DNA of 64,000 nt from Henckelia pumila. Taxonomy: Eukaryota > Streptophyta > Magnoliopsida > Lamiales > Gesneriaceae. The position numbers and the translations under genes were made by a program. The DNA lies in assembly GCF_033568475.1 (NCBI RefSeq), contig NW_027331833.1:1922001-1986000 (forward strand). The letters run 5' to 3'. The notes beneath the pieces were generated by a model that was not told the DNA's origin, did no database searches, and worked only from the letters and a program-made list of their open reading frames with translations. Position 1 is the stretch's first letter; each line of letters opens with the position of its first letter. Below are positions 22,682-34,207 of this stretch, in pieces.

Positions 22682-23809
22682 TCATTGTCCCTTGATTTCA
22701 GAAGTTGCAGAATTCCCCATGAACAGCATTTCCCCGTTCATGGATTCCTCAAGATTTGCAAACATCTCTTTGTCAGAGCAAACATGGCGAGTGACACCAG
22801 TGTCAATCCACCACTCCCTTGGGTTTAAACCAACCAGATTCACTTCATAAATGACAGCACAGAGGTTAATGTTTGAAACCTCATGGGATATGTTCTCCAC
22901 CATATTCACCTCTCGATTTTTCTTTGGCTTCTTGCACTCAGAGGCCTTGTGACCAGTACCATCACAGTTGAAGCATTTCCCGTAGAACTTCTTCTTCGTA
23001 ATGCCTCCTTTTGGTCCCATCTTCATCCTTTTCTTCGAAGGATTGAAGTGTTTCTTTTTCGAGCTTTGGCCATGCTCCACAACATTTGATTTAGCAGCAA
23101 CTGGAGAAAACAATCGTCTTTCAGAGCTCTTGTTGTCTTCCTCGATACGAAGTCGAACAATGAGTTCTTCAACATTCATCTCATTTCGCTTGTGTTTCAA
23201 GTAGTTCTTGAAATCCTTCCATGCCGGTGGTAGCTTCTCAACAATGGCCGCCACTTGGAAGGATTCACTCAACGTCATCCCCTCAGAGTGAATCTCATGA
23301 AGAATCACTTGGATCTCTTGAACTTGACTGATAACTAGCTTGGAATCCACCATCTTAAAATCCAGAAAGCGGCCTACAAGAAACTTCTTGGCCCACGCAT
23401 CCTCGGTTTTGTACTTTCTGTCAAGGGATTCTCACAGCTCTTTAGCCGTTTTCTTTTCGCAATACACATTGTAGAGCGAATCTGCCAATCCGTTCAGTAC
23501 GTAATTTCGGCATAGGAAATCAGAATAATTCCATGCCTCCAAAGCACTGACGGATTCAACATCTCCCTCACCCTCCTTGAGCTTAGGAGCATCCTCCGAG
23601 AGGAATCTGGCCAGGTTCAACGTCGTCAAGTAGAAGAGCATTTTCTGCTGCCACCTCTTGAAGTCCGCACCAGTGAACTTCTCAGGCTTTTCTCCGTGAC
23701 TGTTTGAAACAGGAACGGCAGCACCACGTGGGGCAACAGGAGGAACGACACGATTTGGAACCGTGACAATAGGGGCAACATGAGTAGTCTCACTTGAAGC
23801 AGAAGCCAT
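22682..23809 (-). pseudogene. Copia-2 gag and start of protease
   Basis: ATG 23809 opens a gag (MASASSETTHVAPIV..., GEKPEKFTGADFKRWQQKM). TGA at 23429-23431 replaces a Trp; the frame then continues to 22682. The zinc knuckle [14 protein letters not shown] lies near 22935-22985. The protease active site is [14 protein letters not shown] near 22785-22830. A frameshift follows the TGA at 22682. Confidence 0.82.
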
Positions 23810-23825
23810 TTCTGAAACAAATCAC

Positions 23826-23854
23826 GTAGTGGAGTTGACGAATCTGTTTTAAGG
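23826..23854 (-). other. Copia-2 primer-site position, complementary to its own LTR
   Basis: The minus strand reads CCTTAAAACAGATTCGTC... one base inside the 5' LTR boundary, where the primer site belongs. The same string occurs on the opposite strand in each LTR (24030-24057 in the 5' LTR, 19091-19118 in the 3' LTR). Over 28 bases, 27 pair. In the RNA this forms a stem with a loop of about 175 nt. Known self-priming elements (Tf1) use such pairing in place of a tRNA. Confidence 0.6.
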
Positions 23855-23855
23855 T

Positions 23856-24474
23856 TGTTATCCAAAATATGCAAACTCAAAACGTGAATATTACAGAAAT
23901 AATATTACAAGAAGAAAGAATGATCGTATAACAATTCAATAGTATAACGAATACACAAATACTGAAAAGTATAAAGCAAACAAGTAAGGAAATAGTCAAG
24001 CAAACCGAGGCATGTAACTAGTACAGTTTCCTTAAAACAGATTCGTCCACTCCACTAGATGCTTGAGGATCAACACGTACAGACGTCTGTTTCCCAGGAT
24101 ACAACAGAAAAACCAGTAGCAAACTAAGCACAAATTCACTACTCCGGCGAACTTGAATCGTACCTTCACTTTATCACCAAAATTTAACGGAGGCCAAAAG
24201 AAGAGCTAACAATATGAAATGCAAGAGAATTCTTGAGTGAGATCTTGAATAATGTGTGTGTTTGGATTGAGGAAATGAACACAATATTTATAGGCTTCAA
24301 AAAGCACACCAAGAGTCATAAGATTAATTAACTCAATTAATCTTTCATTTAACTCAAGAATGTGGAGAGCCAAAAGCCTCAAATTAATTCAAGAATGTGG
24401 AGAGCCAAAAGACACTCACACGTTCATGATCCATTATTTTCATTCAAAATTTTTATTTAAATATATTTCCAACA
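23856..24474 (-). repeat. Copia-2 5' LTR
   Basis: This 619-bp LTR lies at the gag end. It holds the segment 24030-24057 that pairs with the leader just outside the LTR. Confidence 0.93.
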
Positions 24475-24479
24475 CATAA

Positions 24480-24660
24480 ACCACTACAAAAACCTACAAC
24501 AACAACATCTCTTCGAAGTTGTTTATCAGGATAGTGGATACCACATGCATATGCTGATACGCATTCACACGTCAACGAGCCCGTGGGATTTGGTGGGAAT
24601 GGATTCTCAACCATGAACATCATCTATGCTTTAGCCGACGGAGGATCGAAATTGTGATAT
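24480..24660 (+). other. Short coding-like remnant right of copia-2
   Basis: One frame reads ...ADTHSHVNEPVGFGGNGF..., ends ALADGGSKL and stops at about 24657. An overlapping frame upstream reads FEVVYQDSGYHMHML. Composition is less AT-rich than the flanks. It may be the tail of a gene disrupted by the neighbouring insertions. I do not recognise the family. Confidence 0.25.
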
Positions 24661-27119
24661 TGTTTTCATTCTTTATTTTGTTGGACAACTTGGTAGGATT
24701 GAACTCTAAAAAGAAATTGTAATCCGAAAGACCTGATGGCCGATGGGATTTCATATGGTTTGGATACAGAAGCTTTAAAAGTTTAAAAAAAACACTTAAA
24801 TAAGTTAAACTTTTTTAAAAAAATATTATTAAAAAAAAACAGAAGCAGTTTTGATGTTTGGAATGTCAAAAAGTGCTTTTATTTAAATTTTTAAATAGCC
24901 TTTTTAAAAAACACTTTTTAAAATGCATTTTTAAAAAAAAATTAACCAAACAAAATTGAAGGTCATATGATAATTTCATGAGAAGTTCTTATATAATTGT
25001 TTTTTATTAAATATCGATATGATCACTTAATCTAATAATCAAAATTTCAAATACTTCCGACTAAAAATAATGACTATAAACGATGACATTGAAAGAAGAA
25101 AAAAATTGAAAAAAAAATAAATTCAATGAACTTTCTAATCTCACGAATAAAAAATTATTAATACATAATACAAATAGAATAAAAATCATCAAACTAAAGA
25201 AGTGTAAAAAATTTATTTTTCATAAAACAAATAAAAACTATAATTTAAACTTAGTAGATGAAATAAATAATTATGACCGATTTTAGTAAAAATCAGCTCA
25301 ATAGCCGAATAAGAAATTACAAAATTTTAGAATCAAAAACTAAAAACCAAATAAATTAAAAATAAAACATCAACCGCAATATATAAATAGATCACAATAA
25401 AATTTCATGAAAAATGACAGATAGTTGATAGAATCAAATTTACCTGAATGAAGCAATTTAACAAAAAAAGACGGTTTTTTTTGTTTCCAAAGAAATAAGT
25501 TTTTTTTAACCCCTAGAAATGAGAAAAAAAAACAAAAAATCGATCAAAATTTCAATTTTTTAACAAAAATATTGAGAAACACACCTAATATTCTAAATAA
25601 AAAATTATTAATAATTAAATAAAATTTAAAAATTGAGGCCCCGCACCAAGGAAAGCCCTAGGCAAACCGCCTAGGTTGCCTTCCCTTGGATCCGACCCTG
25701 CTCCTTGCAATCAATTGACTTTGATATCAATTGTAGGACTGAACATTCGCTGTTTTAAACCGCACAGCAACTCAAACGTCACAGTTCGATCATTTTACCT
25801 ACTAGAGAAAATTATTACACCCTAACAATGGAGGTAGGATTTGGAACGAGTTTAGAGCCATTATCTATGTCCGAGAAAAATTGAATTATGCTTTTTTTTA
25901 ATAATTATCTAAACACGATGATTTTTTGTTATTTTAAATTATTTCTTTTTATTTAATATAAAATTTTAAAAATTTAATTTATTAAAGCAGAGAGCTTTTA
26001 ATTAACTATATTTCAATTAACTGGTGAAATTTGAGATGAAATTATGATTATATCCTAATTTAATTCCAAACAAAACCAAATTTATTAGATAAATTATTCA
26101 TTTTATACGGTCTTCTCTTTTTTTAGCCATTAGATTTTATCTTATTTATCAAAATGACATTCGCTATCTTTGTTTGTATCTTTAAATTTTTAGATTAAAT
26201 ATTTATCACTTTTAAACATTTGAATATCTAATTTATCAGTGACATGTAAAATTAATGTACATTAAAAATTGGAAGATATGAAATAGTTATTCAAAGGTTC
26301 TCAAGCTTTATATAGACTAGTAACTATGCACATGTGTTGCATGTGTAACGCAATATATAAATATTATATCGAATATACTTGTAACACAATTTTAGCTCTA
26401 AAACATTTGATTTTGTTATGACATTGTATAAAATCAAATAAGTTGTGACATATTTTAGCATTTTTTTCCGATATATCTAGTCTAGGAAAAAAAAAGTAAA
26501 AGTGTTATGCATGCCAAAAAAAATCCAGCACATTTCTATAATTATAATATTGACTCAAGTAGGAAAGTATAGATTAAACTCTTTATTAAAGATAAAATAT
26601 ATGAAATTATATTGAATAAATAATTAATATATGCTTAATTAAAATGATTATGTAAGTGGATAAAAATTAAAGAGCAATAGACTTAAGAGTCATAGAACTT
26701 GCTACAATAAGAAAATTTGTGATTTGCATCACGTTGTGCATTGGATATTAACATTATCTTCACCAATCAGACCGTAAATTTATTCATATAATGACATTGT
26801 CATAACATATTAGCAAAAGACCTCGTTGGATATCCAATTCTTTTTCTGAATCTTCACCTTCAAGAGAACACAGAGCTGCAGTTATTGAAGTAGTCTTGAG
26901 CCACATCTAGCTACAATATACTCAAATCTACTATGCTTGAAAAGAAAATAGGACAAATCCATTAGAGATATATATCTATCACATACAATAAATAATTTAA
27001 TGAAAAATAAAATAAGAAAAATATTAAATACCAAAAGTACACATCAACTGTATAACAGTCTTATCACCATCTCGTACGAATTTCAGAATCTACTTACAAC
27101 CAAAGAGTTCACACTGTTG
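24661..27119. other. AT-rich intergenic DNA
   Basis: No gene is supportable. Around 24770-24960 runs of aaaaagtgctttt and its complement suggest a decayed foldback MITE. At 25640-25680 a short GC-richer palindrome (cctaggcaaaccgcctagg) stands out. Confidence 0.5.
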
Positions 27120-27127
27120 CTCGTTTG

Positions 27128-27282
27128 GGGTCATTCGACCTTGCAGAGGGGGTAATACCCCCTCTGCAAATGGACGGCCCGGATTGGCCAAAAGCCAATT
27201 TCCATCCGGGCCCCACATGAAAATTGTGGGGCCCGGATGGTAATTGGCCAATCCGGGCCATCCCTGTAGGGTCGAAGGACCC
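27128..27282. mobile_element. 155-bp GC-rich hairpin MITE
   Basis: An 8-bp target duplication ctcgtttg flanks it (27120-27127 and 27283-27290). The ends are inverted: GGGTCATTCGACC and GGGTCCTTCGACC. Almost the whole element folds into one stem around ccacatgaaaattgtgg, with ggcccggattggcc on one arm and ggccaatccgggcc on the other. A smaller internal palindrome (gcagagggggtaataccccctctgc) lies in the left arm. It is far more GC-rich than its surroundings. The duplication size fits a hAT relative. Confidence 0.75.
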
Positions 27283-27290
27283 CTCGTTTG

Positions 27291-27803
27291 AATATGCAAT
27301 TAAGTAAAAAAAAAAAAAACTAATGAGGTAAACATGGTCTTAAACACCACAAAATAAACATTTTTTGAGAAGCCAATAACATCATGAGCAAATCTTTCTC
27401 TTTCCTTTGTTGTCATTCAGAATTGAATTTAATTAAATATATTAGATTTGATAGATCATATATTGTAATATTATAGTCACCAAATTAAATTTTAACTCCA
27501 TGTATTATCAAAAACAAATAATGAAAAGCGGCAAAAATTGAAGCATCTAAAAATTTTAGACAGATTTTATAGTCTAATTTAGATGCATTATTATTATAAT
27601 AGAGATGCAAAAACATCGATCATTTTCAACATATTGTATATCAGTTCATTGATTAATTATCATGTCAGTCCATTGTTAACACATGTTGATAGCTCGGCTT
27701 TAGGATAGATGAATATATTATTAAATTCAAAAGTAAGTATGCATTTCACGTTTTAAAGATTCGTTTTAAAATTGCAAAAATTCAATTTTGAATTATCATG
27801 CAT
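27291..27803. other. AT-rich intergenic DNA, nothing seen
   Basis: No gene or repeat is supportable here. Confidence 0.5.
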
Positions 27804-27811
27804 ATTTTGTC

Positions 27812-28221
27812 AAGGAGTGAGAAAAAATACCGAAATACCGAAAAACCGTACTGAAAAAATTACCGAAAAAATCGGTATACCGTACCGAAATTTTTGGTAT
27901 CGGTATCGGTATGGTAAATTTTTTTTTCAGTATACCGGTATATACCGAAAAATAATTTTTTTAAAAAAATATATATATGAAAATTTTCGGTATACCGATT
28001 TTTTTGCCGGTATACCGAATTTTTTTCGGTATACCAAATTTTTTTTGAATTCGGTATCGGTACACGGTATAGATTTTTGACATACCGAAAGTTCGGTATA
28101 CCGAAAATTCGGTATATTCGGTATACGGTACGGTATCGATATGAAAAAATTCTATACTGATTTTTTTGGTACGGTATACGGTATCCGATTTTCGGTACGG
28201 TATACCGTATACCCACCCCTA
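27812..28221. mobile_element. CGGTAT-rich hAT-type MITE, 410 bp
   Basis: A perfect 8-bp duplication attttgtc flanks it (27804-27811 and 28222-28229). The right end in reverse complement is TAGGGGTGGGTATACGG and the left end AAGGAGTGAGAAAAAATACCG, an imperfect inverted pair. The body is made of degenerate taccgaaa / cggtatacc units on both strands. Its Tyr- and Arg-rich reading frames are repeat products. Confidence 0.75.
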
Positions 28222-28229
28222 ATTTTGTC

Positions 28230-28710
28230 TAGTAACTTAGTTACCACATCATGTGAATATTATGTATAAAATATACGTAGGGCTTGAAAACTTCGATCAT
28301 AGTAGGTGGAACATGTGTTAATAGGAGAGATCTGTCCATTCTAAAGCACTTCTTGCTATAAAGTGGTCACATGCGAGAGCTTCGAAACAAACACGCATGA
28401 AATAAAATCTTTTCGCTTAATTTGCTCAATTTTGAACCATTTTGATAAATTTTTACTTTAAAAACTAAACTGTCACGTAACAAAATTAATAAGGCTATCA
28501 GCCTAACAATTTGGCCAACAAAAAAAAACAAAATTAGATGATAATCGTACTCATATGACATATCTATCACAACAATAATCACGCAATCACCAATGAAGAA
28601 AATCCGTAGCACTTAAAAAAATTCAAGATCCATACCTAGAGTCAAACAGATTAAATTAGGAATCATAAAATTTTTAAGTTTGGGACGTGCAGTCGTGCAG
28701 ATTTTAAAAT
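28230..28710. other. Intergenic DNA, nothing seen
   Basis: AT-rich sequence without a supportable feature. Confidence 0.5.
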
Positions 28711-28923
28711 CCAAATTTAAAAGTACCCACATAAATAAATACTCAAACAATAAGTAGAGCAAGTTTGCAAATAATAAACAACAAACTTAGATAATAGCCA
28801 TACCCAAATCAAAATATCCAAATTTAAAAGTACCCACATAAATAAATACTCAAACAATAAGTATAGCAAGTTTGCAAATAATAAACAACAAACTTAGATA
28901 ATAGCCATACCCAAATCAAAATA
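28711..28923 (+). repeat. Tandem duplication, 107-bp unit, two copies
   Basis: Units start at 28711 and 28818 and differ at about one base (agtagagc versus agtatagc), so the duplication is recent. Confidence 0.95.
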
Positions 28924-29261
28924 ATAGTGGACAATGAGCGATGCATGAGGGAGATGTTGAGCCTACTTGGGTAGAGCTTAGCACAGCCGAGAGAGAGACA
29001 TTGATAAGTTGGAATTTGAAATAGTAAGATAAGAGAAGAAATACTGATTATTAGTTTTTTTTTTTTTAAATTTGAAAATCCAAACTAAATTTCTATGTTG
29101 AAGGAAAATGGGAAACCGTTCTAAGGTGGGAAATGGAAGGAAGTGGAAAGTGGCCATGTATATAAATTTTATTGACACCATGATTCAGTGGTTGTAATGT
29201 GGAGGTTATCCAAACGTGAAGGATCTGCATGAAGTAATTCAAGAAAAGAAGAGGATACCCT

Positions 29262-29486
29262 CAAGGGGTGTCCAAGTTGATGGAGTAGGTGAACTCTTGA
29301 CCAGAGGTCAGGAGTTCGATTCCCCCTGCCAACACTTTTTTGGACTAGCCTGTCGCACAGAGTTTGCCCTTTTTCTCTTTTTTTTCCCCTGACTAGCGTA
29401 GTTTGCAGGCTATTGCGTTAGTCCGGAGGTTTACCCAGGGTACACCGAAAGATAGCGATTGCGGGTTCCCACGTCACAAAAAAGAG
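29262..29486 (+). mobile_element. tRNA-derived SINE
   Basis: An A-box-like sequence (gtccaagttgatgg, 29270-29283) and a B box (agttcgattcc, 29313-29323) stand about 30 bases apart, as in tRNA genes and tRNA-derived SINEs. The body continues to a short A-run after cacgtcac (about 29486). It does not fold as a tRNA because the acceptor and anticodon arms are not complementary. The flanking duplication is not clear. Confidence 0.6.
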
Positions 29487-31060
29487 AGGGTAATATGGGA
29501 AAAAGATCTTGGTGGGCATACCAACCTACTACTAAAGAAGTTATTATCAATTGCTCAAGTTTAATAAAATAAAAAAGATGAATTCTTATATACACTAGCG
29601 ATAGAAGCACACACAACTGCGTTTGTGATATAATATATGATATTTTATGATTTTTTATTTATGAAATAATATATTATTTAGTAGTGAAAAATTCGTTATT
29701 GAAAAGATAATATAAATTTAATATACTACTATATTCAAAAAAGTAGAAGAGAAAAAATTGATGAAAAATGTGGATAAAAGTGTAAAATTAGAAGATATTT
29801 TTTATGTGTCATGACACACCAAAAATTGAACTCTACTCCGCAGATATTTGCGGAGGGAAACCATGTATGGTGGAGAAATAAACAATATCAGATCTTCTGT
29901 TCCATTTGCATAGAATCATCATCATGGCCGAAATCACAAACATCATCAAAATTCTCTCGGATTTTACAAGAAACCAAACTATAGCGGATTTTTGTAGAAT
30001 AATCACAAAATTTGGAATATTAATGAAAAAATATTTACAAACATAAGAGGGTTAAAAATCTTGATTCTGAGAAAAGAAGTCATCCACCAAATAAATACCA
30101 ACAAAAAAAAACATTTTGTGATTGCCTATACCAATTCTGGGATGCCAAGAAATCACCATGATCGGTTAAAAAGCATCATTAAAGGATACCCAAAGAAACA
30201 GAAATGTTCCATAACAGCAGTTGAACTCTGTCTGCATCGAGCCAACGATAAAGAAATCACCGATTTTCCAACAGAAAACGGCATTCTAGGACTTCCACTT
30301 TCACCAACTGGAATTTTTGTACCGTTGGCCAATCGGTTCAGAAGATCCCATCTGGACCAGATATTAGCATGCTTGAAGGTCAATTGGCAAGTTCCTCGGT
30401 TTTTTTATCATTGTGAAAATGATCAACCACATTATCTCATTCTATGTGCCCCCAACACAAAATGACAATATACTGATCAAATGTCATTTTAAGGATCTAT
30501 GTATAAACTCCATATATCATAGCCAAGCTAACAATTCACCTACAAAATTAAAATTATCTAGCAAGGAGTTTATTCTTGTTAATTACGAAAGTAAAGATGA
30601 AAAAGATCCACAAACTATGAAATTTCATCAACTACTCAACATTGAAATATATTCGTCAGTGCAAAGTTAAGCAAGAAATGAATGGTATGTAACTAATGCT
30701 TGCATGAATGTTACTAGACAAGGATGAGAGAAGCAAGGCACAATTTCCTCTCACAACTCAAGATTTTCACCAGCTTCCTTTCAAGCAAATCACATGAAAT
30801 AATTGGTTTCTGCCAGTCGATTGAGTGCATTCTTTGAAACTATGAAACAGAAGCCCGCCAATTATGTGTTCAAGGCTGACTTGATCCTAAATAACACTAT
30901 AAACCACAAGAAGGAACAGGTTGTCATCCGAGCTTACATAATTAGCATCATACTAATTTGTTTCTAAGAGAATCAGATTTATAATGCCCCCATAATATGA
31001 AATACAAGTTCATGATATTAAATCACATACAATACCAAGAAAAGTATTGGCACATTTTCT
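29487..31060. other. Intergenic region before F-box gene 1
   Basis: A 134-codon plus-strand frame (30061-30465) has no recognisable motif and starts in AT-rich sequence, so I do not call it a gene. The stretch near 31000 probably contains the 3'UTR of the F-box gene. Confidence 0.4.
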
Positions 31061-31081
31061 GCTATCAATTGAGATTGTCCT

Positions 31082-32263
31082 TCATCTTCCATTTGCAAAA
31101 GGTGAAACAAGGCTCTCAAAATAGATATCCGCTTCCAGAAATTTCTCGAGATTACTTATTTCAGGAATCCTGACAGAATTATCTCTCGGATTGTACACTA
31201 CAAAATGCATCCCGAAGACCAACAAAAGTTCACCATTGTGTAGCATGAACAATGGTTTCGAGTACAACAATTTCCCAGGAACATCCATGTAAGGAACCGT
31301 AGCCACTTTAGTCCAAGACTGCTTAACACCATACTCTTTCAAGACCCACAAATCTGCATTGATACATAGATAGTTGCAAAGAACACAAAGGCATTCTCCC
31401 AGCACCCCTAGAGTTGAGTCAAATTCTCTCTCACCATAATTTGGTTGCTCCACTATCCCATACTCCTCATTTTTCATATCAAGGGAGACAATATCCCATC
31501 TGAAATCCAAACCAAGTTTACTAGAGGCGGACCAATGAAGCTTCCCACTAGCAAACTTGCCCGAATCATCTAAAGGAACACCACCCTTGAAATCCTCCAT
31601 CCTCTTCCAAGAATTGGTCTTCGAACTATAAATCTTAACCATTGACTCATATGCACCCGCATTTCCAAACACACAGAAAATTCCCACAACCTTGTAATCG
31701 TCATCACACTCGTTATAACCAAAGCCATATATATTGTAGAAACCTCGCTTGATATTGACATTCACAGGCGGCAATTTTTTTGATTTTCTGGTGGATGGGT
31801 TCCAAAAGAACAATTCTTTTTCATTTAAAGCCAAGCAAATCAAACCATTACAGGAATCCACAAACCAAACAGCTCTTTGCGTATGCTTTTTTGGATAATC
31901 GATGCTACAAGCATCAGTCGAAGGTTCTTGCATCAAGGAGCTCAATGGACAGTGTTTGAGGTCAAAAGTGGGGCTACAGATTGTAAACATGATTCTGTAA
32001 TTCGATAAATTCCTACCCACTCTAGAATTATTGAGGTGGCTTTTGATGAATTGTCGGCTACAAATCAATGTGAGCCACGATTTAGAAACACACCTGAACT
32101 TCAAGAGCGACTTGACTGGTAGTCTTGCAAGTATTTCCACTATAATTTCTTCAGGAAGACAGGGGATTCCTCCATTGACGGGTGTTTGAGGCTCAAGGGG
32201 CGCTTTGTTTTTCTTGGATTGATGATTGGCTGAAGAATCTGGCGAATCTCTCCCAGATTCCAT
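31082..32263 (-). CDS. F-box protein with FBA-type C-terminal domain (393 aa)
   Basis: F-box proteins are the substrate-binding subunits of SCF (Skp1-Cullin-F-box) ubiquitin ligases. ATG 32263 opens an uninterrupted single exon. The F-box lies at about residues 33-78 (CLPEEIIVEILARLPVKSLL, KFRCVSKSWLTLI). The rest matches F-box-associated domain type 1: DSCNGLICLALNEKELFFWN, STRKSKKLPP, FGYNECDDDYKVVGIF, SWKRMEDFKGG, SGKFASGKLHWSAS, LWVLKEYGVKQSWTK. Length fits the family. The target is unknown. Gene 2 at 57532-58740 is a clear paralogue in opposite orientation. Confidence 0.92.
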   Translation of the reverse strand: MESGRDSPDSSANHQSKKNKAPLEPQTPVNGGIPCLPEEIIVEILARLPVKSLLKFRCVSKSWLTLICSRQFIKSHLNNSRVGRNLSNYRIMFTICSPTFDLKHCPLSSLMQEPSTDACSIDYPKKHTQRAVWFVDSCNGLICLALNEKELFFWNPSTRKSKKLPPVNVNIKRGFYNIYGFGYNECDDDYKVVGIFCVFGNAGAYESMVKIYSSKTNSWKRMEDFKGGVPLDDSGKFASGKLHWSASSKLGLDFRWDIVSLDMKNEEYGIVEQPNYGEREFDSTLGVLGECLCVLCNYLCINADLWVLKEYGVKQSWTKVATVPYMDVPGKLLYSKPLFMLHNGELLLVFGMHFVVYNPRDNSVRIPEISNLEKFLEADIYFESLVSPFANGR

Positions 32264-32490
32264 CGAAGAGTTCTCGGTCGATGCTTTATCTAGACGATCG
32301 AAAATTTGCCCTAATTAAGGTCTCTCCTAAATGAAAAAAGAAAAATTATTCTGCTACATCAGTATGACCTGATTTGATAAATATGTACCCTTGATTATTA
32401 GAACTAAAAATTATGTGCACATATCTTAATTATGCATAAGTGAACTTGATTTTTTGATATTAAAATCAAAATTTTATACAGTTTTTCTTT
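32264..32490 (-). promoter_or_regulatory. Upstream region of F-box gene 1
   Basis: This stretch lies between the ATG and a MITE about 230 bp upstream. I cannot place a clear TATA box. Confidence 0.3.
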
Positions 32491-32494
32491 TATG

Positions 32495-32694
32495 TGCAAA
32501 TTGCTCAAAAATCCCCAATGCAAACATGTTTTGCTCTGCAGTTCCTAGCAACTTTTTTGTACCACAATTTTTGTTAATTTGTACCATATTTTGTATAATT
32601 TTGTATCACATCTTGTATGGTTTTGTACCACATTTTATGACTAAGAATCCAAAGCAAAACATATTTGCATTAGGGGATTTTTGAGCAAATTGTC
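32495..32694. mobile_element. Foldback MITE, copy 1
   Basis: About 40-bp terminal inverted repeats begin gcaaattgctcaaaaatcccc and end ggggatttttgagcaaattg. The centre repeats ttttgtaccaca. A second copy is at 46170-46373. It sits in the promoter region of F-box gene 1. Confidence 0.75.
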
Positions 32695-32699
32695 TTTTT

Positions 32700-33262
32700 T
32701 TTTTTTATAAAACACGATTATTTATTTCAGCAAGCTAATATTTTGTTATTTTTAGTTTTTTTTAAGCAGATGATTATATGTTTTCTTTGTTAATATATAT
32801 ATATATCCTATCATAACAAAATGAACGATTGTTGCTCATTAGGGAGTGTATCAACTGATTGAAGGGTTTTTTTTTTTTTTTTTGTTATTATATATATATA
32901 TATATATCGATGGTTATACGTCGGATTATACATTGCATTTAAAATATCAAATTATCTTAAATACATTTTTGAAAGATTTTTTATAAATAAAGTGCAATGA
33001 TAATTTTATAATTTCAAAGCGAATGTGTAACTCTACGTGTACACGTAACATTTTTCATTAATATATTTTAAATTTTAAAGATTTTAAATATGTATATATA
33101 TATATAATTTTATGTTTTTGTTATATATATATATATATATATAATCAAAAGATCAAATATATTTATATATAGTTTAAACAAAAAAATCAAAATAAGCTCA
33201 AATACTACTAAAATAATATTTTTTACAAAATTCGAAAACAAATAATCATATATATAACCAAA
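32700..33262. other. AT-rich DNA with TA microsatellites
   Basis: Several (TA)n runs (for example 32888-32907 and 33122-33142). No gene seen. Confidence 0.7.
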
Positions 33263-33267
33263 GATAA

Positions 33268-33538
33268 TGTTGTGAAAAAGTAAAAATTTACGGTAAAAAG
33301 TAAATACTCCAAAACTAAAAATATAACAAACTCTACACTTTATAATATTTTTCTCTCAACTCAATTGTATTTTTCATCACAAATGTAAACCTATTTATAA
33401 ATCCACATTTGAGATTAGTCCAAAAATTAATACATCATCATCTACATCATCACACACTAATTTTCCACATTTTACAACTCAATATTCAACATTCAACATT
33501 CAATATTCAACATAATAATAATAATATATTTTTCAACA
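33268..33538 (-). repeat. Copia-3 3' LTR
   Basis: Direct repeat of 38725-39008, shortened by fewer (ATT)/(AAT) units near its end. Confidence 0.9.
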
Positions 33539-33681
33539 CTCCCCCTTGTGATGATGATCGTGATATGATGACTGTTTTCATTACGTGTTTTATATTGCCT
33601 CGTTAAAAACCTTACTAGAAAAAACCCAGTGGGATAAAAACCATAGTAAGGAAAAAAGAGTGCAGTCACGTAAACTCCCCC

Positions 33682-34204
33682 TCACATATTCCGTAGATTG
33701 CGCATCTCAATGCTGTATATATGCTTTCTGAATATCGTCGTGGGAAGTGCCTTTGTGAAGAGATCTGATGAGTTCTCACTTGATTGAATGTAACAGATAT
33801 CAATATCTTTATTCTTCTCAAGCTCTTGAGTGTAGGCAAAGAATTTTGGGAGGATATGTTTGGTTGTCACTTTTGATGTATTCTTATTTCATTTGAGCAA
33901 TACATGAAGCATTATCTTCATATAGTGTCACATGCTTCTTGTCTACTGTCAATCCACACGATATTTGAATATGTTTGGTCATTGACTTTAACCATACATA
34001 TTCACAACTTGCTTCATGTAATGCAATAATCTCGGCGTGATTTGATGAAGTTGTTACGAGTGTTTGTTTATGTGAACGACAAGAAATTGCGGCGCCTCCA
34101 CGAGTAAATACATATCCGGTTTGGGAACGTGCCTTATGTGGATCAGATAAATATCTAGCATCAGCATAACCAATGATACTTTGATTGGTGTCTTTTGAGT
34201 ACAA
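33682..34204 (-). pseudogene. Copia-3 RNase H
   Basis: Motifs GYADARYLSDPHKARSQTGY, SCRSHKQTLVTTSSNHAEII and ALHEASCEYVWL are visible (34204-33884), then QSSENSSDLFTKALPTT in another frame (33870-33682). It is split by a frame break near 33880. Confidence 0.8.
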
Positions 34205-34207
34205 AAG

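Larger units (their letters stand above)
18917..24474 (-). mobile_element. Copia-2: Ty1/copia retrotransposon, 5.56 kb
   Basis: Two 619-bp LTRs (TGTTATCC...CCAACA) bound the element, and a perfect target duplication cataa flanks it (18912-18916 and 24475-24479). I count about 13 differences between the LTRs, near 98 percent identity, so it is younger than copia-1. Minus-strand gag, protease, integrase, RT and RNase H follow copia order, but stops and frameshifts break them. The usual TGGTATCAGAGC primer site is missing. It inserted three bases right of the foldback element's target duplication. Confidence 0.92.

Noticed and set aside
27772..28216. Plus and minus Tyr/Arg-rich reading frames
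   Set aside because: They are products of the CGGTAT repeat MITE.
29262..29486. Possible tRNA gene
   Set aside because: A and B boxes are present, but the cloverleaf does not form; it is a SINE.
30061..30670. Plus-strand frames of 134 and 85 codons
   Set aside because: No family resemblance, unusual start and no gene-like context.
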